A stretch of DNA of 64,000 nucleotides from positions 6,780,001-6,844,000 of the forward strand of contig NZ_CP060828.1 of the NCBI RefSeq assembly GCF_014489635.1, in the 5' to 3' direction. A program made the translations under genes and the position numbers. The stretch is from Streptomyces roseirectus (GTDB lineage: Bacteria > Actinomycetota > Actinomycetes > Streptomycetales > Streptomycetaceae). Positions 55,281 to 63,716 of this stretch are shown one piece after another. Below the pieces are notes generated by a model, which did not search any database, was not told where the DNA came from, and worked only from the letters and a program-made list of their open reading frames with translations. The stretch's first letter is position 1; every line of letters starts with the position of its first letter.

Positions 55281-56387
55281 TTACTCCTCAGCAGCCTCCT
55301 CAGCAGCCTCCTCGGCGTCCTTCTCGGCCACCTCCACCTCGGCCTCCTTCTCCGGCAGCTCCGCCGCCAACGCCGCCGCGGCCCGCACCAACGGCAACGC
55401 CAGCACGCCCCCGGCACCCTCGCCGACCTGCACGCCCTGCTCAAGCAGCGGCTCCAGAGCCATCCGGTCCAGCGCCTTGACCTGCCCCGGCTCCCCGCTC
55501 CGATGCGCCGCGAGCCACCAGTCGGGCGCCCGGAACGCCACCCGCTGCCCCACGAGCGCGCACGCCGCGGCCACCACCCCGTCAAGCACGACCGGCAGCT
55601 TCCGCACGGCGCACTGGAGCAGGAACCCGGTCATGGCGGCGAGATCCGCGCCCCCGACCGTCGCCAGCAACTGCAACTGATCGCCCAGCACGGGCCGGGC
55701 CCGCCGCAGCGCGTCCCGGATCGCCGCGCACTTGCGCATCCACGCGAGGTCGTCGATGGCGACCCCGCCCCGCCCGGTCACCACCGACGCGTCGGTTCCG
55801 CACAGCGCCGCGATCAGCACCCCGGCGGCCGTCGTCCCGCCGACGCTCACATCACCCAGCACCACGAGGTCGGTCCCGGAGTCCGCCTCCTCGTCCGCGA
55901 CGGCGACCCCCGCCCGGAACGCCGCCTCCGCCTCGTCGAGCGTCAGCGCGTCCTCGATGTCGATCCGCCCGCTGCCGCGCCGCACCCGGTGGCGGACGAC
56001 GTCGGCGGGGAAGGCGTCCGGCTCGCAGTCGAGGGACATGTCCACGACGCGCACGGGCACCCCGGCGCGCCGGGCGAGGACGGAGACGGGACGGCCGCCC
56101 TCCAGCACCGCCCGCACCAGCTCGGCGGCGCTCCCGGCGGGCCGCGCGGAGACACCCAGCTCCGCGACCCCGTGGTCCCCGGCGAAGAGGACGACACGCG
56201 GCTTGTCGACCGGCCGTACCGGCACCGAACCCTGCGCCGCCGCCAGCCACTCACCGAGATCGTCGAGGCGCCCCAGCGCGCCGGGCGGCACGACCTGACG
56301 CTCCCGACGCGCCTCCGCGTCGCGCCGCACCCCGCCGTCGGGGCGCTCGATCAGATCGGTGAAGTCGTCGAGATTAAGCGAGCTCAT
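55281..56387 (-). CDS. cobT: Nicotinate-nucleotide–dimethylbenzimidazole phosphoribosyltransferase
   Basis: The 368-residue enzyme makes alpha-ribazole phosphate for the lower ligand of cobalamin. Motifs are VVLFAGDHGVAELGVSA, LGDVSVGGTTAAGVLIAALCG, and the C-terminal GVQVGEGAGGVLALPLV with a catalytic Glu. The last ~23 residues are a strongly acidic Glu/Ala-rich tail beyond the usual family end. Start at 56387 (MSSLNLDDFTDLIERPD). CobS and CobU, its pathway partners, flank it within 6 kb. Confidence 0.95.
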   Translation of the reverse strand: MSSLNLDDFTDLIERPDGGVRRDAEARRERQVVPPGALGRLDDLGEWLAAAQGSVPVRPVDKPRVVLFAGDHGVAELGVSARPAGSAAELVRAVLEGGRPVSVLARRAGVPVRVVDMSLDCEPDAFPADVVRHRVRRGSGRIDIEDALTLDEAEAAFRAGVAVADEEADSGTDLVVLGDVSVGGTTAAGVLIAALCGTDASVVTGRGGVAIDDLAWMRKCAAIRDALRRARPVLGDQLQLLATVGGADLAAMTGFLLQCAVRKLPVVLDGVVAAACALVGQRVAFRAPDWWLAAHRSGEPGQVKALDRMALEPLLEQGVQVGEGAGGVLALPLVRAAAALAAELPEKEAEVEVAEKDAEEAAEEAAEE

Positions 56388-56525
56388 TCGCCGAACAGTA
56401 CCGGCCCCGCTCGAACACTTTCCGCGCCACATCACCAGCTCGCGGGTGCGGCGTCGTTGCGGGCGAGATCGCGATCCCATACGTTCCGTTTCGCGAGGAA
56501 TGTCACGACTCAACCGGGAGCCCCG

Positions 56526-57404
56526 ATGCAGGACCTCCAGGAACCGCGCCGCACGGACTGCCCCTGGTGCGGATCGCGACACCTCCGCACCCGCCGCCCC
56601 GGCACGCCCGCCGTCGACGAGTGCCAGGACTGCGCCCACACCTTCCGAAACCCCGGCCGACCGGCCCCGCACCGACGGGACATCGACGACGGCCTCCTGA
56701 CCCGCGTCCTCGCCGCCCGCACCACCGGACGCCGCCTCAGAGCCACCGCCCGCGCGATGACCGCCTTCCCCGAACCCGAGAGCTGGCTCGACGTCGGCAC
56801 CGGCCACGCCCGCTTCCCCGAAGCCGCGAAGGACCTCTTCGCCTACACGTCCTTCGACGGCGTCGACCCCACCCCCCGCGTCGACCGCGCGCGAGCCGAA
56901 GGGCGCGTCGAGGAGGCCCACCGCGCCCTCACCCCGGCCCTGGACGCCCGCTACGACGTCGTCAGCGTCCTGCACCACCTCGCCCACGCCCCCGACCCCC
57001 GCGCCGAACTCACCGCCGCCCTCAGGGCGTTGCGTCCAGGCGGCCACCTCCTCCTCGAACTCCCCGACCCCGCCTGCGCGTTCGCCCCCCTCCTCGGCAA
57101 GTGGTGGCTCCCGTACGGCCGTTCCCACCACCTCCACCTCATCCCCCTGGACAACCTCCGCACCGAACTGGAGGCCCAGGGCTGCGAGATCGTGACGACG
57201 GACCGCCGCGCGGCCCACGTCCCGTACGACCTGGCGGCAGCCACGGCCCTCCTCCTGACCCGCCACGTCCCCCCACGCGCCCGCCGCCTCACCACCCCCC
57301 TCACAGCCCTCGCGGCGGCCCTGGACCACACCCTGTCCCCCCTCCTGCGCCGCACCCGCTTCTCGAACGCCTACCGGGTCATCGCGAGAAAACGCCCCGC
57401 CTGA
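56526..57404 (+). CDS. SAM-dependent methyltransferase with N-terminal Cys4 motif
   Basis: The 292-residue protein starts at the ATG at 56526 behind GGGAG. The N terminus has CPWCGSRH and DECQDCAHTF, a likely zinc ribbon, and the body is a class I methyltransferase (SWLDVGTGHARFPE, VVSVLHHLAHAPDPRAEL, LRPGGHLLLELPDP). The pattern resembles C-methyltransferases and SAM enzymes found with sugar or quinone pathways. It lies divergent from cobT. The substrate is unknown. Confidence 0.85.
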   Translation: MQDLQEPRRTDCPWCGSRHLRTRRPGTPAVDECQDCAHTFRNPGRPAPHRRDIDDGLLTRVLAARTTGRRLRATARAMTAFPEPESWLDVGTGHARFPEAAKDLFAYTSFDGVDPTPRVDRARAEGRVEEAHRALTPALDARYDVVSVLHHLAHAPDPRAELTAALRALRPGGHLLLELPDPACAFAPLLGKWWLPYGRSHHLHLIPLDNLRTELEAQGCEIVTTDRRAAHVPYDLAAATALLLTRHVPPRARRLTTPLTALAAALDHTLSPLLRRTRFSNAYRVIARKRPA

Positions 57405-57437
57405 GCCCCGACCGGCACCCGCCCCGGCGAAGCCCCC

Positions 57438-58637
57438 TCACCCCCGCAACACCACCGCCTGCCCCGCCACCACCAGCACCACCTGCTCGCACTCCGCGCC
57501 CACCGCCGCGTTCAGCCGCCCCAGCTCGTCCCGGTACCGCCGCCCCGACGCCGTCGCGGGCACGATCCCCGACCCCACCTCGTTGGAGACGACGACCACG
57601 GTCCGCCGGGTCCCGCGCAGCGCCGCCACGAGGTCCGCGACCCGCTCCCGCAGGGCCTTCTCACCGCCGTCCGCCCACACCGCGTCGTCCCAGGCCCCGA
57701 CGGAGTCCATCGCGTCGGTGAGCCACAGGGACAGGCAGTCGACGAGGAGCGGGGGCCCGTCCGCCGCAAGGAGCGGAACCAGGTCGCAGGTCTCGGCCGT
57801 CCGCCACGACCCCGGCCGCCGCACCCGGTGCGCCGACACTCGCGCCGCCCACTCGGTGTCCCCGCCCCGCGTACCGCCCGTCGCGACGTACAGGACGTCC
57901 GGGAACGCCTCCAGCCGCCGCTCCGCCTCCACCGACTTCCCCGACCGCGCCCCGCCGAGCACGAGCGTGCGCCGGGGCACGTCGGGGACGTCCTCGTAGA
58001 CGCCGACCGTCAGCGTCGTCCCGTCCGCCACGGCCCGCGCGCCCGCCGCCGCGAGCCGGCGCCGCAGCTCGGCCCCCGGCGGCACGTCGTGATCCAGATG
58101 GACGGCGACGACATCGGTCGTCGCCCCGACCGCGCCCACCGCCCGCAGCCGCGCGAGCGCGTCCGGCCGCCCGACGACGTCCAGCAGGACCAGGTCGTAC
58201 CGCTCGCCGCCCTCCCCGAGCCCCGCCGGAGCCGCGCCCGGCGGCAGATACAGCACCCGCTGCCCGTCCGGCCCGCTCACCGCGTACCCCGTGCCCCCCG
58301 AGTCCATCGCCACGGCCCGCACCCGATGCCCCGTCAACAACGCCAACTCCCGCCCGTCCGGCACCCGCCCCGGCCGCGGCAGCCCCAACGGCACCTCGAC
58401 CGCCGGCCCGTCATGCGGATGCGACAACAACACCTGCCGCACCCCCGCGAGCGAATGCCCCGCCCGAGCGGCGGCGAGCGCGGCCCCGGGCGTCAGATCG
58501 AGCAACAACGCCCCGTCCACGAGCACAGCGGTGGCAGCCCGCGCCCCGCCCCCGAGGGAGAGCGCACAGACGGCACAGGGGCAATCGGGCCGAGGAAGCC
58601 CAGCGGGGCCACCGGTACCGAGGAGAGTCAATTCCAC
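57438..58637 (-). CDS. cobU: Metallo-beta-lactamase-like domain fused to CobU (adenosylcobinamide kinase/guanylyltransferase)
   Basis: The 399-residue protein starts with GTG at 58637. The N-terminal half (about residues 1–220) has a metallo-beta-lactamase-type phosphodiesterase fold: LTLLGTGGPAGLPRPDCPC, LLSHPHDG and VAVHLDHDVP. The C-terminal half is CobU: Walker A VLGGARSGKS, then LYVATGGTRGGDTEWAARV and HRVRRPGSWRTAE. CobU phosphorylates and guanylylates adenosylcobinamide. The hydrolase half might process the nucleotide or prepare a cobalamin precursor; this is inference. I believe the fusion occurs in other actinobacteria. Confidence 0.88.
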   Translation of the reverse strand: MELTLLGTGGPAGLPRPDCPCAVCALSLGGGARAATAVLVDGALLLDLTPGAALAAARAGHSLAGVRQVLLSHPHDGPAVEVPLGLPRPGRVPDGRELALLTGHRVRAVAMDSGGTGYAVSGPDGQRVLYLPPGAAPAGLGEGGERYDLVLLDVVGRPDALARLRAVGAVGATTDVVAVHLDHDVPPGAELRRRLAAAGARAVADGTTLTVGVYEDVPDVPRRTLVLGGARSGKSVEAERRLEAFPDVLYVATGGTRGGDTEWAARVSAHRVRRPGSWRTAETCDLVPLLAADGPPLLVDCLSLWLTDAMDSVGAWDDAVWADGGEKALRERVADLVAALRGTRRTVVVVSNEVGSGIVPATASGRRYRDELGRLNAAVGAECEQVVLVVAGQAVVLRG

Positions 58638-58705
58638 GGGAAGATTTTCACCCGAAGGGGGCGAGGACGCGCGCCATGAAATGCCACTGCCCGCAGGGCA
58701 GTGCA

Positions 58706-58773
58706 TTTCAGGGGCGCGGGGCTGTATCTGATGTGCGGCTCCGCCGCGTGGGCGCGACCAACCCCACGGCGGG
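58706..58773. repeat. Dispersed repeat copy (long form)
   Basis: TTTCAGGGGCGCGGGGCTGT, a CGGCTCCGCCGC hairpin and GGGCGCGACCAACCCC match the copies at 43232 and 47727. It lies between the cobU and DUF-type small genes. Confidence 0.8.
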
Positions 58774-58858
58774 AAAGTCGAACGACAACCCCCTACGCCC
58801 CACACCCCGAACCGCATACTCTGGGCCACCGGACCAAGATCAGACCCAGGAGGCGTAC

Positions 58859-59068
58859 ATGGCGGCATGGACGTGGCGGTTCGAGAAGGCCGACGGGACG
58901 GAGGTCCAGCCCGCGGTGGAACCGGAGGAGTTCACCACGCAGGGGGATGCCGAATCCTGGATCGGCGAACAGTGGCAGGCACTTGCGGACGGCGGCGCCG
59001 ACCAGGTCCGCCTGTTCGAGGACACCACGGAGATCTACGGCCCGATGAGCCTGCACCCGGCAGACTGA
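58859..59068 (+). CDS. Small acidic protein of unknown function
   Basis: The 69-residue product begins MAAWTWRFEKADGTEVQP and contains FTTQGDAESWIGEQWQAL and DQVRLFEDTTEIYGPM. CAGGAGG before the ATG is a good ribosome binding site. It looks like a conserved streptomycete small protein. No domain is recognised. Confidence 0.78.
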   Translation: MAAWTWRFEKADGTEVQPAVEPEEFTTQGDAESWIGEQWQALADGGADQVRLFEDTTEIYGPMSLHPAD

Positions 59069-59081
59069 CCGACCCCGGCAC

Positions 59082-59110
59082 GCCGCCCGGTGAAACCCTC
59101 ACCGGGCGGC
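59082..59110. terminator. Bidirectional terminator
   Basis: GCCGCCCGGTGA and TCACCGGGCGGC form perfect 12-bp arms with a 5-nt loop between the convergent small gene and methyltransferase gene; AAAA follows on the plus strand. Confidence 0.88.
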
Positions 59111-59123
59111 ACCCCGAAAAACC

Positions 59124-59915
59124 TCAGCCCCGCACCCCGCACAGGTGCAACAACGCGGCGACCCCCCGATAGGGATCCGTCCGCCCGGCCCGCTCCTCGG
59201 CTGCCAGCAACGGCCCAAGATCCTCCGGCACGACCGCGTCATCAGGCGCCGCGTCCGTGAACACCCGCACCCCGTACCAGGCTTGAAGCGGCGCCCCGAT
59301 CCCCGCGAGCGCGTCGGTCAGCGTGGCCAGCCGGTCCGCACGGACGTCGAGCCCGAGCCGGTTCGTGTAGTCGACCGTGTCGAACGCGGCCTGCGCGGTC
59401 GCCCAGTCCCCCGACAACCCGGGCCGCATCGCGAGCGCGTCACCGTTGCGCACGAGCAGCGACACCATCCCGCCGGGCGCCAGCATCCGCCCGAGCCCGG
59501 CGAGGAGCGCGTCCGGATCGGGCACGTACATCAGCACACCGTGACAGAGCACGATGTCGAAGCTGCCCGGCAGGAAGTGCACGCCGGTCTCCCGGCCGTC
59601 GCCCTCTATGATCCGCACCCGCTCGCGGATCCCCTCGGGCTCGCGCGCCAGCACCTCACGGGCGGTCGCCAGCATCAGCGGGCTCTGTTCGAGACCGGTC
59701 ACCTCGTGACCGAGCCGGGCCAGCCGCAGCGCCTGCGTGCCCTGGCCCATCCCGACGTCCAGCACCCGCAGCCGCCGTCCGACGGAGTACCGCCCGGCTA
59801 TCTGCTCGTCGAGCTGGCGTGCCACCAGTTCCTGTCGTACGACATCCCGCAGCCCGCCCAGCCGGTCGAGCCAGGCCTCGGCCGCGTCCCCGGAGAACGA
59901 CGGCGTCGCGCTCAG
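59124..59915 (-). CDS. SAM-dependent methyltransferase
   Basis: The 263-residue class I methyltransferase has LRVLDVGMGQGTQALRLARLGHEVTGLE, GSFDIVLCHGVLMYVPDP and MLAPGGMVSLLVRN. The family resembles CmoA- or tRNA-type enzymes, but the substrate is not clear. No ATG or GTG is available near the natural beginning; the best start is CTG at 59915 overlapping the DUF3043 stop as CTGA, with GGGG upstream. An ATG much further up (60101) would overlap DUF3043 by 190 bp and is unlikely. Confidence 0.85.
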   Translation of the reverse strand: MSATPSFSGDAAEAWLDRLGGLRDVVRQELVARQLDEQIAGRYSVGRRLRVLDVGMGQGTQALRLARLGHEVTGLEQSPLMLATAREVLAREPEGIRERVRIIEGDGRETGVHFLPGSFDIVLCHGVLMYVPDPDALLAGLGRMLAPGGMVSLLVRNGDALAMRPGLSGDWATAQAAFDTVDYTNRLGLDVRADRLATLTDALAGIGAPLQAWYGVRVFTDAAPDDAVVPEDLGPLLAAEERAGRTDPYRGVAALLHLCGVRG

Positions 59916-60511
59916 AGCTTCGCACCCCGCTTGACCTGCGGCTTCGGCAGGCGGAGCCGACGGACCTGGAGGGAGCGCATGAGCGCGTACGCGACGGCGC
60001 CCTTGTGGCGCTCCTCCGGGAAGCGGGCCACGAGCTGCTTGCGCAGCCGGAAGCTGATGAGGATCGAGTCGAGCACGATCAGCACGATCAGGACCAGCCA
60101 CAGCAGCAGCGACAGCGTCTGGAGCTCGGCGACGCGGACGATGCTCATCACGAGGATGACGACGGCCATCGGCAGGAACGTCTCCGCGACGTTCAGCCGG
60201 GAGTCGACGAAGTCACGCGTGAACTTGCGGACCTTGCCCTGGTCGCGGGCGGGCAGGTAGCGCTCGTCGCCCCCGGCCAGCGCTTCGCGCTGCTTGTCCA
60301 GCTGGCGCCTGCGCTCCTCGCGCTGGCGCTTGGCCGCCTCCTTCCGCGTCATCGGCGTGTTGGAGACACTGCGGCGCTGGGAGCGGGCCTCACTGCGCTT
60401 CGGCGTGGGCCGGCCCTTGGGGGCCTGCGGGTCTCGGGGCTGCGTGGAGTCGGCCGGCGGCGCCTCGGCGGCGGCGGCCTTCTCGTCCTTGGTGGCACGG
60501 CTACGGAACAC
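59912..60511 (-). CDS. DUF3043 membrane protein
   Basis: The 199-residue actinobacterial protein has a charged N-terminal half (TRKEAAKRQREERRRQ; ALAGGDERYLPARDQGKVR) and two transmembrane helices (AETFLPMAVVILVMSIV; LLLWLVLIVLIVLDSILI), ending RRLRLPKPQVKRG. The GTG start at 60511 (VFRSRATKDE) is favoured over the ATG ten codons upstream because relatives begin there, as I remember them. It is coupled to the methyltransferase gene and diverges from pspA. Function unknown. Confidence 0.9.
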   Translation of the reverse strand: MFRSRATKDEKAAAAEAPPADSTQPRDPQAPKGRPTPKRSEARSQRRSVSNTPMTRKEAAKRQREERRRQLDKQREALAGGDERYLPARDQGKVRKFTRDFVDSRLNVAETFLPMAVVILVMSIVRVAELQTLSLLLWLVLIVLIVLDSILISFRLRKQLVARFPEERHKGAVAYALMRSLQVRRLRLPKPQVKRGAKL

Positions 60512-60756
60512 AAAACCCAAGGGTAAGCGGTCCGGGCGCATGGACCCCAGCCGAGCGGGGAACGATCCGGCAACACCACTCGTCCTGTAACCAAGGGGTG
60601 CACCTACTCCTTACGCCGGATCGGGGGCGGGCGCAGTCGTCCTTGGGGAGGAGCGCATCCGTCCCGGAACAGTGCGTCAATGGAGACAGGGCCCGTACTG
60701 TGGGTTCTGTCGCAGATCGTGAGCTGGAGTCCGTCAGAAGGGGGCGCGCGAAGCCC

Positions 60757-61557
60757 ATGAGCGGTGTCATGAAGCGTATGGGGATGATCTTCCGCGCGAA
60801 GGCGAACAAGGCCCTTGACCGGGCCGAGGACCCGCGCGAGACCCTTGATTACTCGTATCAGAAGCAGCTGGAGCTGCTGCAGAAGGTCCGCCGGGGTGTG
60901 GCCGACGTCGCCACGTCCCGCAAGCGCCTCGAACTCCAGCTGAACCAGTTGCAGTCCCAGTCGTCCAAGCTGGAGGACCAGGGCCGCAAGGCCCTCGCGC
61001 TCGGCCGTGAAGACCTCGCCCGCGAGGCGCTGTCCCGCCGCGCGGCGCTCCAGCAGCAGGTGACCGACCTGGAGACCCAGCACTCCACGCTCCAGGGCGA
61101 GGAGGAGAAGCTGACGCTCGCGGCGCAGCGCCTCCAGGCCAAGGTCGACGCGTTCCGCACGAAGAAGGAGACCATCAAGGCGACGTACACCGCCGCCCAG
61201 GCCCAGACCCGCATCGGCGAGGCGTTCTCCGGCATCTCCGAGGAGATGGGGGACGTCGGCCTCGCGATCCAGCGTGCCGAGGACAAGACCGCCCAGCTCC
61301 AGGCCCGCGCGGGCGCCCTCGACGAACTCCTCGCCTCCGGCGCCCTCGACGACCCCACGGGCCTCGCGAAGGACGACATCCAGAGCGAGCTGGACCGGCT
61401 CTCCGGCGGTACGGACGTCGAGCTGGAGCTTCAGCGCATGAAGGCCGAGCTGGCCGGGGGCCCGTCCGCCTCCCAGCAGGCCATCGAAGGCGGCACCGGC
61501 CAGCCCCAGCCCCAGCAACAGCAGTCCCAGGACACCCCCCGCTTCGACAAGCAGTAG
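60757..61557 (+). CDS. pspA: Phage shock protein A / Vipp1-like
   Basis: The 266-residue protein is mostly long coiled coil (e.g. SRKRLELQLNQLQSQSSKLE; LETQHSTLQGEEEKLTLAAQ). The amphipathic N terminus (MSGVMKRMGMIFRAKANKAL) binds membranes. PspA forms large assemblies that stabilise stressed membranes and, in streptomycetes, is induced by envelope stress. The C terminus is Gln/Pro-rich. It forms an operon with pspAA 23 bp downstream. Confidence 0.95.
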   Translation: MSGVMKRMGMIFRAKANKALDRAEDPRETLDYSYQKQLELLQKVRRGVADVATSRKRLELQLNQLQSQSSKLEDQGRKALALGREDLAREALSRRAALQQQVTDLETQHSTLQGEEEKLTLAAQRLQAKVDAFRTKKETIKATYTAAQAQTRIGEAFSGISEEMGDVGLAIQRAEDKTAQLQARAGALDELLASGALDDPTGLAKDDIQSELDRLSGGTDVELELQRMKAELAGGPSASQQAIEGGTGQPQPQQQQSQDTPRFDKQ

Positions 61558-61580
61558 CGGGCCTCGCCAAGGAGGGCGAC

Positions 61581-61859
61581 ATGATCATCCGGATCATGGG
61601 GGAGGGCCAAGTGAGCCTGGCGGAAAGCCACCTCACCGCCCTGAACAAACTGGACGACGAACTCCTCGCCGAACTCCAATCCGGCGACGAGCCCGCCTTC
61701 CGCCGCACCCTCACCGCCCTCCTGGACGCGGTCCGTCACCTGGGCACCCCCCTCCCGGACGACGCCCTGGAACCCTCAGAACTGATCCTTCCCGCCCCCG
61801 ACGCCACCCTCGACGAGGTCCGCGCCATGCTCAACGACGACGGCCTCATCCCCGGCTGA
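61581..61859 (+). CDS. pspAA: PspA-associated protein PspAA
   Basis: The 92-residue acidic protein MIIRIMGEGQVSLAESHLTALNKLDDELL… fits the PspAA family that follows pspA in actinobacteria. AAGGAGG precedes the ATG. It probably modulates PspA. Its companion, PspAB, is encoded 43 kb away next to htpX. Confidence 0.88.
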   Translation: MIIRIMGEGQVSLAESHLTALNKLDDELLAELQSGDEPAFRRTLTALLDAVRHLGTPLPDDALEPSELILPAPDATLDEVRAMLNDDGLIPG

Positions 61860-61861
61860 CC

Positions 61862-62302
61862 TCACCGGCTCCCGGGCGGCCGCTCCTCCCCGAACACCCA
61901 CGGCGCGAGCACCACCAGCCATCCGTCCGGATCCTCGAACAGCACGGCCCCGTGCTGATCCCAGTAGGGATTGGCCGGCGCCACGGGCTGATGCCCGTGC
62001 TCGCTGAGCCGCGCGACAACTCCAGCGACCGCCTCGGGCCCCCGCAGATACAGCACGAGCTGATTCTCCGGATGCGCCTCCGGAATCCGGGGCGCCCGCG
62101 CGTACTGCAACAACTCCATGTTCACGGGCGCCCCGGGCAACCCGAACACCACCCCGTCATACCCACTGTGCCCCCGCCACTCGGCCAGCACAGGCAGCCC
62201 GAGCACATCCCGATAGAACACGAGCACGTCGTCGTAATGAGCGGTGGGCCGGGCGAACCGCACAGCACCGACATCGAGATGGGAGGGCCAGGAGTGAGTC
62301 AT
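61862..62302 (-). CDS. Glyoxalase/VOC-family protein
   Basis: The 146-residue protein starts at the ATG at 62302 (MTHSWPSHLDVGAVRFARPT). It shows the paired beta-alpha-beta modules of the VOC fold: FYRDVLGLPVLAEW, VNMELLQYARAP, and AVLFEDPDGWLVVLAPW with a C-terminal metal-ligand position. Members include dioxygenases, glyoxalases and antibiotic-binding proteins. The reaction is unknown. Confidence 0.85.
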   Translation of the reverse strand: MTHSWPSHLDVGAVRFARPTAHYDDVLVFYRDVLGLPVLAEWRGHSGYDGVVFGLPGAPVNMELLQYARAPRIPEAHPENQLVLYLRGPEAVAGVVARLSEHGHQPVAPANPYWDQHGAVLFEDPDGWLVVLAPWVFGEERPPGSR

Positions 62303-62403
62303 GACGCGATGTTGACAGCAGTTCGGGGCGGCGGGGATCGGGCTGCGGCTGTAACACGGGAGTTGTCGGGACCTAAGCCTCACGACGCAGGCCGGGCCGC
62401 CGC

Positions 62404-62430
62404 TTTCAGGGGCGCGAGCAACCACGACGA
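62404..62430. repeat. Partial copy of the dispersed repeat
   Basis: TTTCAGGGGCGCG followed by AGCAACCACGACGAA matches the start of the family found at 43350 and 47916, but is truncated. It lies in the promoter gap of the second kinase gene. Confidence 0.55.
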
Positions 62431-62489
62431 ACCCGCACCCGGCACCGAGCAAGTACCACCCCCCACACCCCCCGCCGTATTTTGACAAC

Positions 62490-63716
62490 GTGAGCACACT
62501 CGACCGAGCCCGCTGCGAACTCAAAGCGCACCCCTCCGCCCTGGACACCGCCCTCGCAGCGGGCGTCCTCGTGTGCATGCTCGCCGGCAGCTTCGTCGAC
62601 CCCCACGGGGAGCGCGGCGTCAGCTGGAGCATCCGCACCCCCGACCCCCTGAGCCTGGTCCTCATGACGCTCGGCGCGATCGCGCTGATCTTCAGGCGCC
62701 GGGCCCCGATCAGGGTCCTCGCAGTCACCTCCGCGCTCTCCTTGACGGAGTGCCTGACGGCCGGCGACCCCCGCGCCCCGGTCGTGATGTCGGCCGTGAT
62801 CGCCCTGTTCACGGTCGCCGCGACCACGGACCGCTCGACGACCTTGCGCCTGGGCGTCCTGACGGTCACGGTCCTGACGGGCGCCGCGATGCTGGCCGGC
62901 CCCCTTCCCTGGTACGCGCAGGAGAACCTGGCCGTGTTCGCGTGGACCGGCATCGGCGCGACGGCGGGCGACGCGGTGCGCAGCAGGCGTGCGGTGGTCC
63001 AGGCGATCAGGGACCGCGCGGAGCGGGCGGAACGCACGAGGGAGGAGGAGGCGCGCAGGCGGGTCGCGGAGGAGCGCCTGCGGATCGCCAGGGACCTGCA
63101 CGACGTCGTCGCCCACCACATCGCCCTGGTGAACGTACAGGCCGGCGTCGCCGCGCACGTCATGGACAAGCGCCCCGACCAGGCCAAGGAAGCCCTCGCG
63201 CACGTCCGCGAGGCAAGCCGCTCGGCGTTGAACGAACTCCGCGCGACCGTCGGCCTGCTGAGGCAGTCCGGCGACCCGGAGGCCCCCACGGAACCGGCCC
63301 CGGGCCTGGGCCGCCTCGACGAACTCGCCGACACCTTCCGCAACGCCGGCCTGAAGGTCGAGGTCGCCCGCGCCGACCAGGGCACGACCCTCCCGGCGGC
63401 CGTCGACCTCGCCGCGTACCGCGTCATCCAGGAAGCCCTGACGAACGTCCGCAAGCACGCGGGCCCGGAGGCGAAGGCCGAGGTCAGCGTCGTACGGGTC
63501 GGCCCGAACGTCGAGATCACCGTCCTCGACGACGGCACCCTCTCCGACGCGCCGCCGGGTGAGTCGGGCGGCGGCGGGCACGGGCTGCTCGGCATGCGCG
63601 AGCGCGTCAGCGCCCTGCGGGGCACCCTCACCACCGGCCCCCGCTACGGCGGCGGCTTCCGCGTCCATGCGATCCTGCCGGTCAAGACGACCAGCAAGGC
63701 GGAGACCCCCCTATGA
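62490..63716 (+). CDS. Sensor histidine kinase, HisKA_3 type
   Basis: The 408-residue protein has four to five N-terminal transmembrane helices (about residues 18–155), a coiled linker (RAERAERTREEEARRR), the dimerisation motif RDLHDVVAHH with phospho-His204, and an HATPase_c domain (VIQEALTNVRKHAG; LDDGTLSDAPPGESGGGGHG). It overlaps the response regulator start by 4 bp (ATGA). The signal is unknown. Confidence 0.93.
   Translation: MSTLDRARCELKAHPSALDTALAAGVLVCMLAGSFVDPHGERGVSWSIRTPDPLSLVLMTLGAIALIFRRRAPIRVLAVTSALSLTECLTAGDPRAPVVMSAVIALFTVAATTDRSTTLRLGVLTVTVLTGAAMLAGPLPWYAQENLAVFAWTGIGATAGDAVRSRRAVVQAIRDRAERAERTREEEARRRVAEERLRIARDLHDVVAHHIALVNVQAGVAAHVMDKRPDQAKEALAHVREASRSALNELRATVGLLRQSGDPEAPTEPAPGLGRLDELADTFRNAGLKVEVARADQGTTLPAAVDLAAYRVIQEALTNVRKHAGPEAKAEVSVVRVGPNVEITVLDDGTLSDAPPGESGGGGHGLLGMRERVSALRGTLTTGPRYGGGFRVHAILPVKTTSKAETPL

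Noticed and set aside
54105..56525. Very long 5' extension of the methyltransferase frame at 56526
   Set aside because: It runs antisense through the DUF2156 and cobT genes; the Cys4 motif and methyltransferase fold begin at the internal ATG with a ribosome binding site.
50652..58900. Cobalamin riboswitch near cobS, cobT or cobU
   Set aside because: Upstream regions are short and I find no B12-box-like conserved element; a covariance search would be decisive.
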